A stretch of 64,000 bases of DNA from Natrinema longum (GTDB lineage: Archaea; Halobacteriota; Halobacteria; Halobacteriales; Natrialbaceae), in contig NZ_CP071463.1 in assembly GCF_017352095.1 (NCBI RefSeq), forward strand, positions 2,914,001-2,978,000, written 5' to 3'. Shown one piece after another: positions 35,249 through 44,499 of this stretch. Position numbers and translations under genes: made by a program. Within the stretch, counting starts at the first letter, position 1. The number at the start of each line of letters is the position of its first letter. Under the pieces are notes generated by a model that was given only the letters and a program-made list of their open reading frames with translations, did no database searches and was not told where the DNA came from.

Positions 35249-36420
35249 TCTTTCTCCTTCTCGGCGCGGCCACGTGCCATGAGGAACACGGCGACGTACT
35301 CGGGTAGTGACTGGTCACCCTCCGAGACCGTAAAGGTATCTCCTCCGAGTTCGACCTCGCCGCCATCGCTCACGTCGACGGTGATTTCGTGGCCGACGAA
35401 CGTCTCCGGGACGGCGTCTACGAGGGGATCGAAGTCCGCGATCTCGTCGCGCTCGAGTCGGACCGTTTGCAGCCCGCTGCCGCCGTGCAGGCTGCCCGGC
35501 AGCCGGATCAGCCGGTTCGTGTCCGTCGTAACCGGTTCGTCGATCGGAGCGTTGTCCTGCTCGACGGCCTCGCTCGCGAACCGCTCGGCCAACTGCGCGA
35601 CGGCGGTGTGGACGGTGACGTTGCCCGCCTCGAGTTGCTCCCGGTTGTTGCGGGCCGCGTTCAGCGTGGCCTGGGCCTTTCCCTCGCCGATGCCGTCGAA
35701 CGACTGGAGCCGCTCGAGTGCGGCATCCTCCTCGAGTTCGAGCAACTCGTCGACGAAGCCCATGAAGTGGTCGTGGGTCCGAGCGCCCCACCCCCCCTCG
35801 ATCTGGAGGGTGCGCCGTTCCGTCGGCGTCTTCCGTCCCAGTCCGGCGACGGTCTCGGTCTCGATCAGTTCCTCGAACTCGAGGCCGATGCCCCGAACGT
35901 AGTCGACGATTTCTCGGCGGTGTTCCCGTTCGAGGTGCAGGACGTTCTCGTCGCGGACGTGGACGTGGTAGCCCCGGCCGCCCGAGAAGACGATCTCGAG
36001 GTCCTCGAACGCGAAGTCGTCCTCGAGAAACTCGAGCAGCCGACGCAGGGCGTCCTGACACTTCGCGAGCATCTCCCCGTAGCTGTCCTCGCCCAGCGTC
36101 ACGCTGGGCAGGTGGTCGGCGTCGAGATCGAAGACGAGATCGGCGGACTGCCAGTCTTTCTCGTGCATCGAACTCGCGCCGGGGTCGCGAAAGCGTCCCG
36201 CGGAGAAGTAGACGTGTCGCGGGCGCTTTCGGACGAGAAACTCGGAGAGATCGCCCAACTCGAGCAGCGAACGGTGGCGGACCATCGTCGTGTCCGGCCC
36301 CTCGGTCCAGGGGATGTACCCCCACTCGCGTTCGTTGGCCGCGGGCGGCGGCGTGATCTCCGTCCGTCGATAGTGGTCGCGGAATCGCCCCCGCAGATAG
36401 GCCCTCGTTCGCTCCTCCAT
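35245..36420 (-). CDS. priS: DNA primase small (catalytic) subunit PriS
   Basis: The 391-residue archaeo-eukaryotic primase has the catalytic Asp pair in VFDLDADH (Asp98, Asp100), an upstream REWGYIPW block (31-38) and the downstream SGGRGYHVHV motif. It makes RNA/DNA primers with PriL. The ATG at 36420 fits the family N-terminus MEERTRAYLRGRFRDHYR. It is cotranscribed with the GINS gene, linking initiation and priming. Confidence 0.96.
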   Translation of the reverse strand: MEERTRAYLRGRFRDHYRRTEITPPPAANEREWGYIPWTEGPDTTMVRHRSLLELGDLSEFLVRKRPRHVYFSAGRFRDPGASSMHEKDWQSADLVFDLDADHLPSVTLGEDSYGEMLAKCQDALRRLLEFLEDDFAFEDLEIVFSGGRGYHVHVRDENVLHLEREHRREIVDYVRGIGLEFEELIETETVAGLGRKTPTERRTLQIEGGWGARTHDHFMGFVDELLELEEDAALERLQSFDGIGEGKAQATLNAARNNREQLEAGNVTVHTAVAQLAERFASEAVEQDNAPIDEPVTTDTNRLIRLPGSLHGGSGLQTVRLERDEIADFDPLVDAVPETFVGHEITVDVSDGGEVELGGDTFTVSEGDQSLPEYVAVFLMARGRAEKEKE

Positions 36421-36543
36421 ACGACTCGAGTAGTCGTGGATGGGGGCGTATAATCTTGCCGAATGTTCGACCTCGTGGGGGGACGACACAGGGGAACCGA
36501 TCGAGAGCGGCTCGTGTCCCGTGTTGCTTCGCGCCGCGCTCGC

Positions 36544-37206
36544 TTAGTCACTGGACGGCGAATCGACGGTCACGTACCGATCACCATCGAGGACCGCGTC
36601 GACGCGACCGTGCCAGTCCTCGGCGAAGGCCTCGCGTTCGGCGTCGGTCGCGGTGCCGTCGATCAGTTTCGGCAGGTTGTCGACGGCCGGGCCGCCGGAT
36701 GGGACGTCCGCGACGTGGTAGATTACCCGAACCGTCTCGTCCGTGTCCGTGCGCGTGAATTCGAAGGCGATGCCGTCGGTGCCGATGGCACCGTAGTGAA
36801 GCAGGTTCTTCCGGCCGCCGTGGCCGCCGGCCAGTCCGGCGAATCCGTCCTCGCCCGCGGCACCCGTCACGTACGAGATCAGGCGCGCGGTGACGCCGTA
36901 GGCGGGGTCGTCCCGCGGTCCGCCGGCGAGTACTTCGACGTCGCCGCGGACCGGGAGTTCGTCGCCGGGGTAGAGGGCCTCGAGGCCCGCCTTGGCGATC
37001 CGGTACGCGCCAGCCGCCGTGGGACAGGAGTGGCCCGCCGCTTTCACCACGTCCGCGTACGTGATGACGATCGGATCGCCGGGCTCGAGGACGGCCAGGG
37101 CCTCGGCGGCGGGGTCTCGCAGTCGGATCGGATCGATATCGTAGTCGACGTTCCAGTCGGTTCGGTCTCGGTTCGTGGGGTCGGATTCGTTGGTGGAGTT
37201 GCTCAT
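36544..37206 (-). CDS. FmdE-like domain protein
   Basis: The 220-residue protein carries an FmdE-like core with GHSCPTAAGAYRIAKAGLEALYP (58-80; His59 and Cys61 as likely metal ligands) and a later GLAGGHGGRKNLLHYGAIGTD block. FmdE-type domains occur with metal or molybdopterin enzymes, but this lineage has no assigned role. It lies 64 bases downstream of the metal-efflux ATPase on the same strand, so a link to metal homeostasis is plausible. The start is set at the ATG 37206. Confidence 0.75.
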   Translation of the reverse strand: MSNSTNESDPTNRDRTDWNVDYDIDPIRLRDPAAEALAVLEPGDPIVITYADVVKAAGHSCPTAAGAYRIAKAGLEALYPGDELPVRGDVEVLAGGPRDDPAYGVTARLISYVTGAAGEDGFAGLAGGHGGRKNLLHYGAIGTDGIAFEFTRTDTDETVRVIYHVADVPSGGPAVDNLPKLIDGTATDAEREAFAEDWHGRVDAVLDGDRYVTVDSPSSD

Positions 37207-37270
37207 GGATGGATCGATGTGCTGTGTGGATCGTTCGTGTGGTTCGATTCGCGACGGCATCGGGGAGCTG

Positions 37271-39298
37271 TCAGTACCGCAACAGCCGCATCCCGTTGAG
37301 GATGACCAGCAGGACGCTGCCGATGTGGACGAGCATGCCGCTGGCCATGTGGACGTAGCCGGCGAAGACGCCGGCCAACAGTAGACCGACCGTCGCGACC
37401 GCGATGGCGACGTTCTCCGTGACGTTCCACCGGGTCGCCTTGCTGAGTCCGACGGCGTAGGGAATGCGTGCCAACTCGTCGGCCATCAGCGCCATGTCTG
37501 CAGTCTCGATGGCGGTGTCGGTCCCCGCCGCGCCCATCGCGATCCCGACGTCGGCGGTCGCCAGCGACGGCGCGTCGTTGATCCCGTCGCCGACCATCGC
37601 GACGACGTGGCCCTCCCGCTGGAACGACTCGATCGCCGCCTGTTTCTCCTCGGGGAGCAGCGTCGCGCGGTAGTCGTCTATTCCGACCGTCTCGGCGACG
37701 GCGCGAGCGGTCCGCTCGTTGTCGCCGGTCAGCATCACCGTTCGGACGCCGGCGTCCTGTGCGAACGTAGTGAGCGCAGGGCTCGATGGACGAGGCGTAT
37801 CGAGTCTCCCGGCGTTCTGCAGCGCCGCGACGACGTCCGCTGCGGCGGGCCGGAGTTCGTCCCTGATCGAGATGACGCCGACGATATCGCCGCCGAGGGC
37901 GACTGAGACGGCCGTCTCGCCGCGCTCCTCGTACTCGCGGACCTGGGCGGCGATCCGGTCCGCAACGTCGATCTCGCGTTCGGCGAGGAGCGCGCGGTTG
38001 CCGACCACGATCCGCCGCCCGTCGTGGCTCGCGACGACGCCCTTGCCCGCGACGACCTCGAACTCGTCGGGATCGGGAATCGGCGGCGCGTCCCGCTCGA
38101 GGTCGACGCCACCGGCAGTGGATTCGACGGCACCGCCGTCGGTGGCGAGACCAGAGCCATCACGGTCCCGGGCAGCCGCGAGGATCGCGTCCGCGAGGTG
38201 GTGTTCGCTCTTCTTCTCGGCGATGGCCCCGGTGCGGAGCACGGCGTCCTCGTCGAGGCCAAAGCCCGTGACGCTCGAGACGGTCGGCTCGCCCTCGGTC
38301 AGCGTTCCGGTCTTGTCGAACGCGACGAGGTCGATCTTGCCGGCGGTCTCGAGGTGTTCGCCGCCTTTCATCAGGACGCCCGAGCGCGCCGCCGACCCGA
38401 TGGCGCTGACGATGCTGACCGGCGGCCCAATGACAAGCGCGCCGGGACAGCCGATGACGAGCAGCGTCAACGCCGTGACGGCGTTGCCGGTGATCGCGTA
38501 GGACCCGACCGCCAGCACGACGATCGCGGGCGTGTAGTAGGCCGCGAACCGCTCGATGATCGTCTCCGCCGGCGCTTTCGCCTCCTGGGCCTCCTCGACG
38601 CGGCGGATGATCCGCTCGAGGGTCGTATCCTGGCCGGTGCCGGTCGCGACGACCTCGAGGGCTCCCTCCTGGTTGATCGTCCCCGCGTACACCTCGTCGC
38701 CCGCGGCCTTGGGGACGGGCGCGCTCTCGCCGGTGACGGGAGCCTGATCGACCGTGCTCACGGGGTCCCCGTTCGCTCGAAGGGCCTCCGACCCGTCGCT
38801 GCGCTCGCCGTCGACGACCTCGCCGTCGACGGGGATCTTCGCGCCCGGCTTGACGATGACGGTCTCACCGGGTTCGACCTCGTGAGCGGGGACTTCCTCG
38901 GTTGCGCCATCGCGGCGGACGATCGCCGTGTCCGGGGTCATCTCGAGCAACTCCTCGAGTGCCGACCGGGTCTTGTTCATCGTCCGTGCCTCGAGGTAGT
39001 TGCCCAGCGAGAACAGGAAGACGACGGCGGCGGCCTCCCAGTACTCGCCGATGACGATCGCCCCGAGCGCGGCAAGCGTGACGAGGGTGTTGATCCCGAC
39101 GGTTCCGGTACGCAGCGTGTAGTAGGCCGTTTTGGCGACGTCGTATCCGCCGACGATTGCCGCGATGAGCAACAGCGCCGCGCTCACTCGGGGCAGGTCG
39201 TGGGCGGTGCCGACGCTCCAGCCGACGGCGAGCAGCAGGCCGCTGGCCGCGACGACGATCGGCGTTCGGTGGGTCCGGACGTATCGCTCGACGTTCAC
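37271..39298 (-). CDS. Heavy-metal P1B-type ATPase, CPG variant
   Basis: The 675-residue pump has TGES (189-192), the phosphorylation site DKTGTLTEG (Asp328), GDGINDAPSLATADVG and eight membrane helices. The transmembrane metal motif reads CPGALV (284-286 CPG) where copper and zinc pumps usually have CPC, so the ion cannot be assigned from it; zinc, cadmium or copper are all possible. It lacks its own HMA domain. That is encoded by the gene just upstream (six bases away), and an ArsR-type regulator is divergent. Confidence 0.93.
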   Translation of the reverse strand: MNVERYVRTHRTPIVVAASGLLLAVGWSVGTAHDLPRVSAALLLIAAIVGGYDVAKTAYYTLRTGTVGINTLVTLAALGAIVIGEYWEAAAVVFLFSLGNYLEARTMNKTRSALEELLEMTPDTAIVRRDGATEEVPAHEVEPGETVIVKPGAKIPVDGEVVDGERSDGSEALRANGDPVSTVDQAPVTGESAPVPKAAGDEVYAGTINQEGALEVVATGTGQDTTLERIIRRVEEAQEAKAPAETIIERFAAYYTPAIVVLAVGSYAITGNAVTALTLLVIGCPGALVIGPPVSIVSAIGSAARSGVLMKGGEHLETAGKIDLVAFDKTGTLTEGEPTVSSVTGFGLDEDAVLRTGAIAEKKSEHHLADAILAAARDRDGSGLATDGGAVESTAGGVDLERDAPPIPDPDEFEVVAGKGVVASHDGRRIVVGNRALLAEREIDVADRIAAQVREYEERGETAVSVALGGDIVGVISIRDELRPAAADVVAALQNAGRLDTPRPSSPALTTFAQDAGVRTVMLTGDNERTARAVAETVGIDDYRATLLPEEKQAAIESFQREGHVVAMVGDGINDAPSLATADVGIAMGAAGTDTAIETADMALMADELARIPYAVGLSKATRWNVTENVAIAVATVGLLLAGVFAGYVHMASGMLVHIGSVLLVILNGMRLLRY

Positions 39299-39304
39299 GG
39301 TCGG

Positions 39305-39520
39305 TCACCGGGGACGGGGCGTGTACCCCTGGTTCGTGATGGCTCGCTCGAGGCGATCGGCGTCGACGGCCGTCTCGTCGAACTCGATTTCGACGCGACC
39401 GGTCGTGTAGTGGACCTCGACGCGCTCGACGCCGTCCGCTTTCGACAGGGCTCGTTCGACGTTGCTCGCACACGTCGGACAATCGAAGTCGGTGACGCGG
39501 TATTCGGTGATCTGGGTCAT
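39305..39520 (-). CDS. Heavy-metal-associated (HMA) domain metallochaperone
   Basis: The 71-residue HMA protein has the metal motif DCPTC (Cys14, Cys17) in place of the common MTCxxC, then ASNVERALSKADGVERVEVHYTTGRVEIEFDE. It probably hands metal to the adjacent ATPase, acting as its detached N-terminal domain. A TATA-like TATATA at about 39557-39562 lies some 37 bases upstream. Confidence 0.93.
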   Translation of the reverse strand: MTQITEYRVTDFDCPTCASNVERALSKADGVERVEVHYTTGRVEIEFDETAVDADRLERAITNQGYTPRPR

Positions 39521-39593
39521 CGGTGCTCGAATGCTCGTACGAACCCCGTCCGTAAATATATAGCTCAAATGACTTGTTTGACTTCTATCACGG

Positions 39594-39614
39594 TCGTTTC
39601 CACCGGTGAAACGA
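39594..39614. promoter_or_regulatory. Candidate operator between the metal-efflux operon and its regulator
   Basis: TCGTTTC-CACCGGT-GAAACGA has perfect 7-base arms around ACCGGT. It sits in the middle of the 159-base divergent spacer. A second, 10-base palindrome CGTCTAGACG follows at 39617-39626. The position between the two promoters suits binding by the ArsR-type protein; binding is inferred. Confidence 0.5.
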
Positions 39615-39644
39615 CTCGTCTAGACGGTCGCGCGGCCTGAGCGA

Positions 39645-39650
39645 CTTATA
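39645..39650 (+). promoter_or_regulatory. TATA-like box of the ArsR-type gene
   Basis: CTTATA lies 30-35 bases before the ATG at 39680, as in leaderless or near-leaderless transcripts. Confidence 0.55.
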
Positions 39651-39679
39651 CGGATCGCCACCCAACGACCGTGTAACCG

Positions 39680-40216
39680 ATGCCCGAATTCACGTCGGAC
39701 GTGACGATCGACGACATCGCGGTCCGGGATACGAACGTCTCGAGCGCCGTCGACGAACCGGTCCGTGCGATGATCCTCGACATGCTCGCCGACACGACAC
39801 GCTCCGTGACGGAGATCGACGAGGCACTCGCGGGACGGGGGTACGACCGGACGCTCAATACGGTTCGCCACCACGTCAACGAACTCCGCGATGCCGGCCT
39901 CGTCGAGGTCGCCCGCCTCGAGGAGCGAAACGGCGGCACGACGAAGTACTACCGCGCGAATACGATCGTCCTCTCGTACGCGCTGCCCGAGGACGCACGG
40001 GCGGACGTCGACTCGATGGCCCAGGAGCTCGCACCCGATATCGCAGCGCTCGTCGCGGACCTCGAGGCGACCCACGGCGACACGTTGGATCGGATCGCCG
40101 ACGAGATGGCTCCCTGTGAGCACTGTCGAAGCCAGAAGTACGAGACGTACCTGCTGTTGACGATCCTTCGACGGGCGTTCGTGGCGGGAACCCTTCGAGA
40201 CGACCCCGTACGGTAG
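39680..40216 (+). CDS. ArsR-type winged-helix regulator with CxxC metal motif
   Basis: The 178-residue protein has a winged-helix domain (20-100: RAMILDMLADTTRSVTEIDEAL, then NTVRHHVNELRDAGLVEVARLEERNGGTTKYYRA). A helical C-terminal part carries CEHC (Cys146-Cys149). The divergent placement next to an HMA-ATPase operon makes it the probable metal-responsive repressor or activator of that operon, with the CxxC as sensor site. Direct metal sensing is inferred. Confidence 0.88.
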   Translation: MPEFTSDVTIDDIAVRDTNVSSAVDEPVRAMILDMLADTTRSVTEIDEALAGRGYDRTLNTVRHHVNELRDAGLVEVARLEERNGGTTKYYRANTIVLSYALPEDARADVDSMAQELAPDIAALVADLEATHGDTLDRIADEMAPCEHCRSQKYETYLLLTILRRAFVAGTLRDDPVR

Positions 40217-40261
40217 TTCCGTCCGGCCGATGGTCGTCTCGCCGATCAGTAGCGTCCCGTT

Positions 40262-40744
40262 TTAACGCCGTATCAGATCGGAAATCCGGTCGGCGATACC
40301 GACGTCGGCCCCGAGTTTCAGGTAGTAGGCGTCGCCGCCGTCCTCGTAGTAGCCGTCGATCCGGCGTTTGATCTCGAAGCCGAGATGTTCGTAGAACTGG
40401 AGGGCGTTCTCGTTGCTCGTCCGAGCGTGACACGTGATCGTATCGTGGTCGTCCGCGACGTGGGCGACGAGGCGTTTCCCGACGCCTTCGCTGCGGAATT
40501 CGGGGTCGACCGCGAGAAAGAGAATGTAGCCGTCGCGTCGAACGGCGGCGAAGCCGATGAGGTCCCCCTTCTGGACGTAACAGTGTACTTTCGACCGGCG
40601 ATACGCGTCAGTAAAGAAGTCGTGTCGCTGCTTGAGCACACCTTCCTGACGGTTGATCTCCTCCTTTAGCTGCCAGGCTTGGTCGACGAAGTCGTCGCTC
40701 CCCGGCGCGACGACCCGACTGTCGATGTTGACGCTCACTACCAT
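40262..40744 (-). CDS. GNAT-family N-acetyltransferase
   Basis: The 160-residue protein has the acetyl-CoA-binding signature LFLAVDPEFRSEGVGKRLVAHV (about 76-97; pattern R-x-x-G-x-G) and the C-terminal NENALQFYEHLGFEIKRRIDGYY typical of RimI-like enzymes. It may acetylate protein N-termini or small amines. It stands alone. Confidence 0.88.
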   Translation of the reverse strand: MVVSVNIDSRVVAPGSDDFVDQAWQLKEEINRQEGVLKQRHDFFTDAYRRSKVHCYVQKGDLIGFAAVRRDGYILFLAVDPEFRSEGVGKRLVAHVADDHDTITCHARTSNENALQFYEHLGFEIKRRIDGYYEDGGDAYYLKLGADVGIADRISDLIRR

Positions 40745-40893
40745 ACACTACCAGCGTCGTCAATATAATTCCACCGGCAGCCGATGTCGTCGACCGTCGG
40801 AGGCGACCTGTTCGCCGCGCTGTCCGTTCGATCGGAGCGAACCGACGGCCGAAACAACGAGCATAGGTTACCGGCCGTCGAAGGGACGCTACG

Positions 40894-41376
40894 ATGGGAT
40901 TCGACCTGTGTGACCACACGGCCGACATCGCGGTGTCGGCGACCGGCGACTCGCTCGAGGCGGTCTTCGCGGCGGTAGCCGACGGCCTCGCGGCCGCATC
41001 GTGTGACGGGATTCCGGCGGACGCCGGCGACCGGTTTCCCCTCACCGTCACAGCCGAGAGCCGCGAGGCGCTGCTGTTCGACTACCTCGACGAACTGATC
41101 TACCTGCGGGACGTCCGGGCGGAACTCCCCGTCGACCACCGCGTCGAGTCGATCGCGCCGCCGTCGACACCCGATCGCTCGGCCGACGGTGGTGGGGCGG
41201 CGGGCGACGGATCCGACGAGTGGCAACTCGACGCCAGCGCCCGCGGCGTCGGACTCGTCGAGATCGACGCCCGCGAGATCAAGGCCGTGACGTATTCCGA
41301 GATGCGACTCGAGCCCGTCGAGACCGACGGGAACGAAACCGGCGGCTGGGAGGCGTACGTCGTCTTCGACGTGTGA
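40894..41376 (+). CDS. Archease, RtcB-activating protein
   Basis: The 160-residue protein starts MGFDLCDHTADIAVSATG, the archease N-terminus with conserved Asp and His. It contains LLFDYLDELIYLRDV and ends VKAVTYSEM...WEAYVVFDV with the metal-site Asp near the C-terminus. Archease speeds RtcB guanylylation in tRNA splicing and RNA repair. rtcB follows 112 bases downstream on the same strand, a classic pairing. An acidic/Gly insert lies at about 90-108. Confidence 0.94.
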   Translation: MGFDLCDHTADIAVSATGDSLEAVFAAVADGLAAASCDGIPADAGDRFPLTVTAESREALLFDYLDELIYLRDVRAELPVDHRVESIAPPSTPDRSADGGGAAGDGSDEWQLDASARGVGLVEIDAREIKAVTYSEMRLEPVETDGNETGGWEAYVVFDV

Positions 41377-41488
41377 CCGCGCCCCGGATGCCGGAACCGG
41401 ATTCGCGGTCCGACGGTGACAGTGACAGTGACTATCGGAGAGACCGAAGAGACGAACATCTTTCATCGCTGCCACCCGAGTTCCGCGT

Positions 41489-44428
41489 ATGACAACCTTC
41501 GACGCCAACGGCATCACGCTCGAGCGGGTGCGCGAGTACGTCTGGGAGATCCCACAGGAAGGCGATATGCGCGTCCCTGCGCGGGTACTGGCGAGTGAAG
41601 CACTGCTCGAGGAAATCAAAGACGACAAGACGCTCGAGCAGATCACGAACACGACCCACCTGCCGGGGATCACGAACCACGCGATCTGCATGCCCGACGG
41701 GCATCAGGGCTACGGCTTCCCGGTCGGCGGGGTCGGGGCGCTCGACGCCGAGAACGGCTGTATTTCGCCGGGCGCGGTCGGCTACGACATCAACTGTCTC
41801 TCGGGGGAGACGGAGGTTCTCCTCGAGCACGGCCGCCGGGTTCCGATCGAACAGCTCGAGAATCGCTTCGAGGAGGAAAAGGTAATGGTTGCTGATGACG
41901 AACTCACGCCATCGTCGATCCGTCTATTCACCGAGCGTGACGGTGCGACAGTATACGAAGTCGAGACGGAAACAGGCGATCGAATCGAGGCGACGGCGGA
42001 TCATCCCTTCCGAACCCCGGATGGAATGCGGCCGCTCGGAGAACTCACTGAAGGTGATCAGGTAGCTATCCAGCCGTTTCAGGGCTTGCCGGACGAGGAA
42101 CCGACGGAATTTACGGTGCTTAGCAAAGACGATTTCGCCGACGAGAATTCACAGCTCCTGCGCGCGCTTACGGAGCGTGATCTCCTTCCGCTGAAATCGA
42201 CGGATGACGCCTTCAATCGATTCCTCAAACTCGTCGGATTTCACACTGGTGACGGTGCGATCGGAAACGACGGTCAGACGTGGTTCTATGGGGATTCCGA
42301 GGATCTCGAGGCGATCCAAGACGATATCGAAGCGATCGGCTTTACCGCGTCGAAGATTTACGAACGCGATCGATCTCACGATATCGACGGGAACGCGTTC
42401 GAGACGACGGAGTACAGCGTTCGTGCGACGTCGAAGGCGTTCCAAAAGATGCTGCTGGAACTCGGCGCACCTGACGGACGGAAGATCGAGTCCGACTTCA
42501 CGACACCGTGGTATTTCAACAGGCTAGCCGACTGGCAAAAAGCGTTGTACGCGTCCGCCTACTTCGGTGCCGAGATGAACACGCCCGCTGCCCAGCACGA
42601 CAAGAACCTGTACTGTCCAAAGGTGTCGCAGACGCGGACCGCTGATGTGGCTGACGCCGGTCGGGAATTCATGACGGAGCTGGCGTCGTTCCTCGGCGAC
42701 ATCGACATCGAAACGAACGAAATCGAACGCTTCGAAACTGATTCGAACGGCGACCACGAGACGGTTCGGATCCGTCTCGGGATCAAGAACGACTCCGAAA
42801 ACCTGATCCGGTTCTTCTCGACCGTCGGCTACCGGTACAACGCCGAAAAGCAGCGCAAATCGATCGCGGCACTGCAGTACCTCAAGCGAAAGGAAGCGGT
42901 AATCGACCGCCGACTGTCGATCTCCGAACGAGCGAAAGCGATGGCCGACGGCGGAACGGCTCCAGCCGAGATCAAAGCCGAGTTCGATATCAACGAGCGA
43001 TTCATCGAACGCAGTATCTGGAGTGGACGGTCGGGCCGGCCGCGGCCACCCGCCGATTTCCCCGGGTTCGAGGAGTACTGTGAGTCAGTCTCCGTGCGTG
43101 ATGACTGCAGCGTTCGAACCCGGATCAGATCGATCGAACCTCTCGGCGAGCAGCCAGTGTACGATATCGGTGTCACACACGACGCTCACAACTTCGTCGC
43201 CGACGGATTCGTGGTTTCGAACTGTGGCGTCCGGATGATGCGGACCAACCTGACCTACGACGACGTGCGGGGCCACGAGGAGGAACTCGTCGATTCGCTC
43301 TTCGCCAACATCCCATCGGGCCTCGGCGGCGGCGGGATCGTCGAAGCCGGCGTCGATACCATCGACGAGATCCTCGCGCGCGGGGTCGACTGGGCCCTCG
43401 AGAACGGCCACGCCGTCGAAGACGACCTGCGCCACTGCGAGGACGAAGGGAGGCGCGAGGGCGCGGAGCCGGACAACGTGAGCCAGAAAGCCAAAGACCG
43501 CGGGAAGAACCAGATCGGCTCGCTGGGGTCGGGCAACCACTTCCTCGAGGTCCAGCGCGTGACCGACGTCTTCGATTCGGGCGTGGGCGAGGCCTACGGG
43601 CTCGAGGAAGACCAGATCGTCGTGTTGATCCACTGTGGCTCCCGCGGACTGGGCCACCAGACCTGTAACGACTACCTGCGGAAGATCGAGCAACAACACA
43701 AGGGACTGCTGGACCGGCTGCCCGACAGGGAACTCGCGGCCGCGCCCGCGGGGTCACAACTCGCCGAGGACTACTACGGCGCGATGAACGCGGCGATCAA
43801 CTTCGCGTGGGTCAACCGACAGCTGATCATGCACCGCACGCGGCAGGTCTTCGAGCGCGTGTTCGATCGCTCCTGGGAGGCCATGGAGATGGAGTTACTC
43901 TACGACGTGGCTCACAACATCGCGAAGAAGGAAACGCACACGGTGAGCGCGGAGCCGCACTCCGCGGACGGAGCGAGCGGCGTCGAGCCGCGAGTCGACG
44001 GCGAGGAGCGCGAACTCTACGTCCACCGCAAGGGTGCCACGCGGGCCTTCCCCGCCGGCCACCCCGAGGTGCCCGACGCCTACCGCGACGTCGGTCAGCC
44101 GGTGATCATCCCCGGCAGTATGGGCGCGGGCAGCTACGTCCTCCGCGGGGGGGAGAATTCGATGGACCTCACCTTCGGGTCGACCGCACACGGCGCGGGG
44201 CGGCTGATGAGCCGCACCCAGGCGAAAAACGAGTTCTGGGGCGGCGACGTCCAGCAGGACCTCGAGGACCAGCAGGCGATCTACGTCAAGGCCCAGTCCG
44301 GAGCCACGATCGCCGAGGAAGCGCCGGGCGTCTACAAGGACGTCGACGAGGTCGTCCGCGTCTCGGACGAACTCGGCATCGGCGACAAGGTCGCGCGGAC
44401 GTTCCCGGTGTGTAACATCAAGGGCTAA
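41489..44428 (+). CDS. rtcB: tRNA-splicing ligase RtcB containing an intein
   Basis: The 979-codon frame encodes a ~503-residue RtcB interrupted by a 476-residue intein. The exteins show PDGHQGYGFPVGGVGA, GYDIN|CGVRMM, LGSGNHFLEV, HCGSRGLGHQ and the C-terminal GSMGAGSYVLRG with the GMP-linked His region. RtcB joins 2',3'-cyclic phosphate and 5'-OH RNA ends with GTP and Mn. The intein sits immediately before the metal-binding Cys, so the active site only forms after splicing. It is grouped with archease upstream. Confidence 0.96.
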   Translation: MTTFDANGITLERVREYVWEIPQEGDMRVPARVLASEALLEEIKDDKTLEQITNTTHLPGITNHAICMPDGHQGYGFPVGGVGALDAENGCISPGAVGYDINCLSGETEVLLEHGRRVPIEQLENRFEEEKVMVADDELTPSSIRLFTERDGATVYEVETETGDRIEATADHPFRTPDGMRPLGELTEGDQVAIQPFQGLPDEEPTEFTVLSKDDFADENSQLLRALTERDLLPLKSTDDAFNRFLKLVGFHTGDGAIGNDGQTWFYGDSEDLEAIQDDIEAIGFTASKIYERDRSHDIDGNAFETTEYSVRATSKAFQKMLLELGAPDGRKIESDFTTPWYFNRLADWQKALYASAYFGAEMNTPAAQHDKNLYCPKVSQTRTADVADAGREFMTELASFLGDIDIETNEIERFETDSNGDHETVRIRLGIKNDSENLIRFFSTVGYRYNAEKQRKSIAALQYLKRKEAVIDRRLSISERAKAMADGGTAPAEIKAEFDINERFIERSIWSGRSGRPRPPADFPGFEEYCESVSVRDDCSVRTRIRSIEPLGEQPVYDIGVTHDAHNFVADGFVVSNCGVRMMRTNLTYDDVRGHEEELVDSLFANIPSGLGGGGIVEAGVDTIDEILARGVDWALENGHAVEDDLRHCEDEGRREGAEPDNVSQKAKDRGKNQIGSLGSGNHFLEVQRVTDVFDSGVGEAYGLEEDQIVVLIHCGSRGLGHQTCNDYLRKIEQQHKGLLDRLPDRELAAAPAGSQLAEDYYGAMNAAINFAWVNRQLIMHRTRQVFERVFDRSWEAMEMELLYDVAHNIAKKETHTVSAEPHSADGASGVEPRVDGEERELYVHRKGATRAFPAGHPEVPDAYRDVGQPVIIPGSMGAGSYVLRGGENSMDLTFGSTAHGAGRLMSRTQAKNEFWGGDVQQDLEDQQAIYVKAQSGATIAEEAPGVYKDVDEVVRVSDELGIGDKVARTFPVCNIKG
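41795..43222 (+). mobile_element. Intein with LAGLIDADG-type endonuclease in RtcB
   Basis: The element spans residues 103-578: it begins CLSGETEVLLEHG (block A) and has ATADHPFRT (block B, T-x-x-H). The endonuclease-like motifs are LKLVGFHTGDGAI and LYASAYFGAEMN. It ends VYDIGVTHDAHNFVADGFVVSN followed by Cys+1. The residue before the terminal Asn is Ser, not the usual His. Third codon positions are clearly less GC-rich than in the exteins, which fits recent arrival by homing. Confidence 0.95.
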
Positions 44429-44499
44429 GTTGGGAAGACAGCACTATTCCGAACGGATCGAAGGAGAAGAACTGGACCGATCGTCGGTGCGTTTGCTCC

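Noticed and set aside
38024-39640. 538-codon plus-strand frame opposite the P1B ATPase
   Set aside because: It mirrors the ATPase codons and is Asp/Arg-rich without motifs. The ATPase frame has all catalytic motifs.
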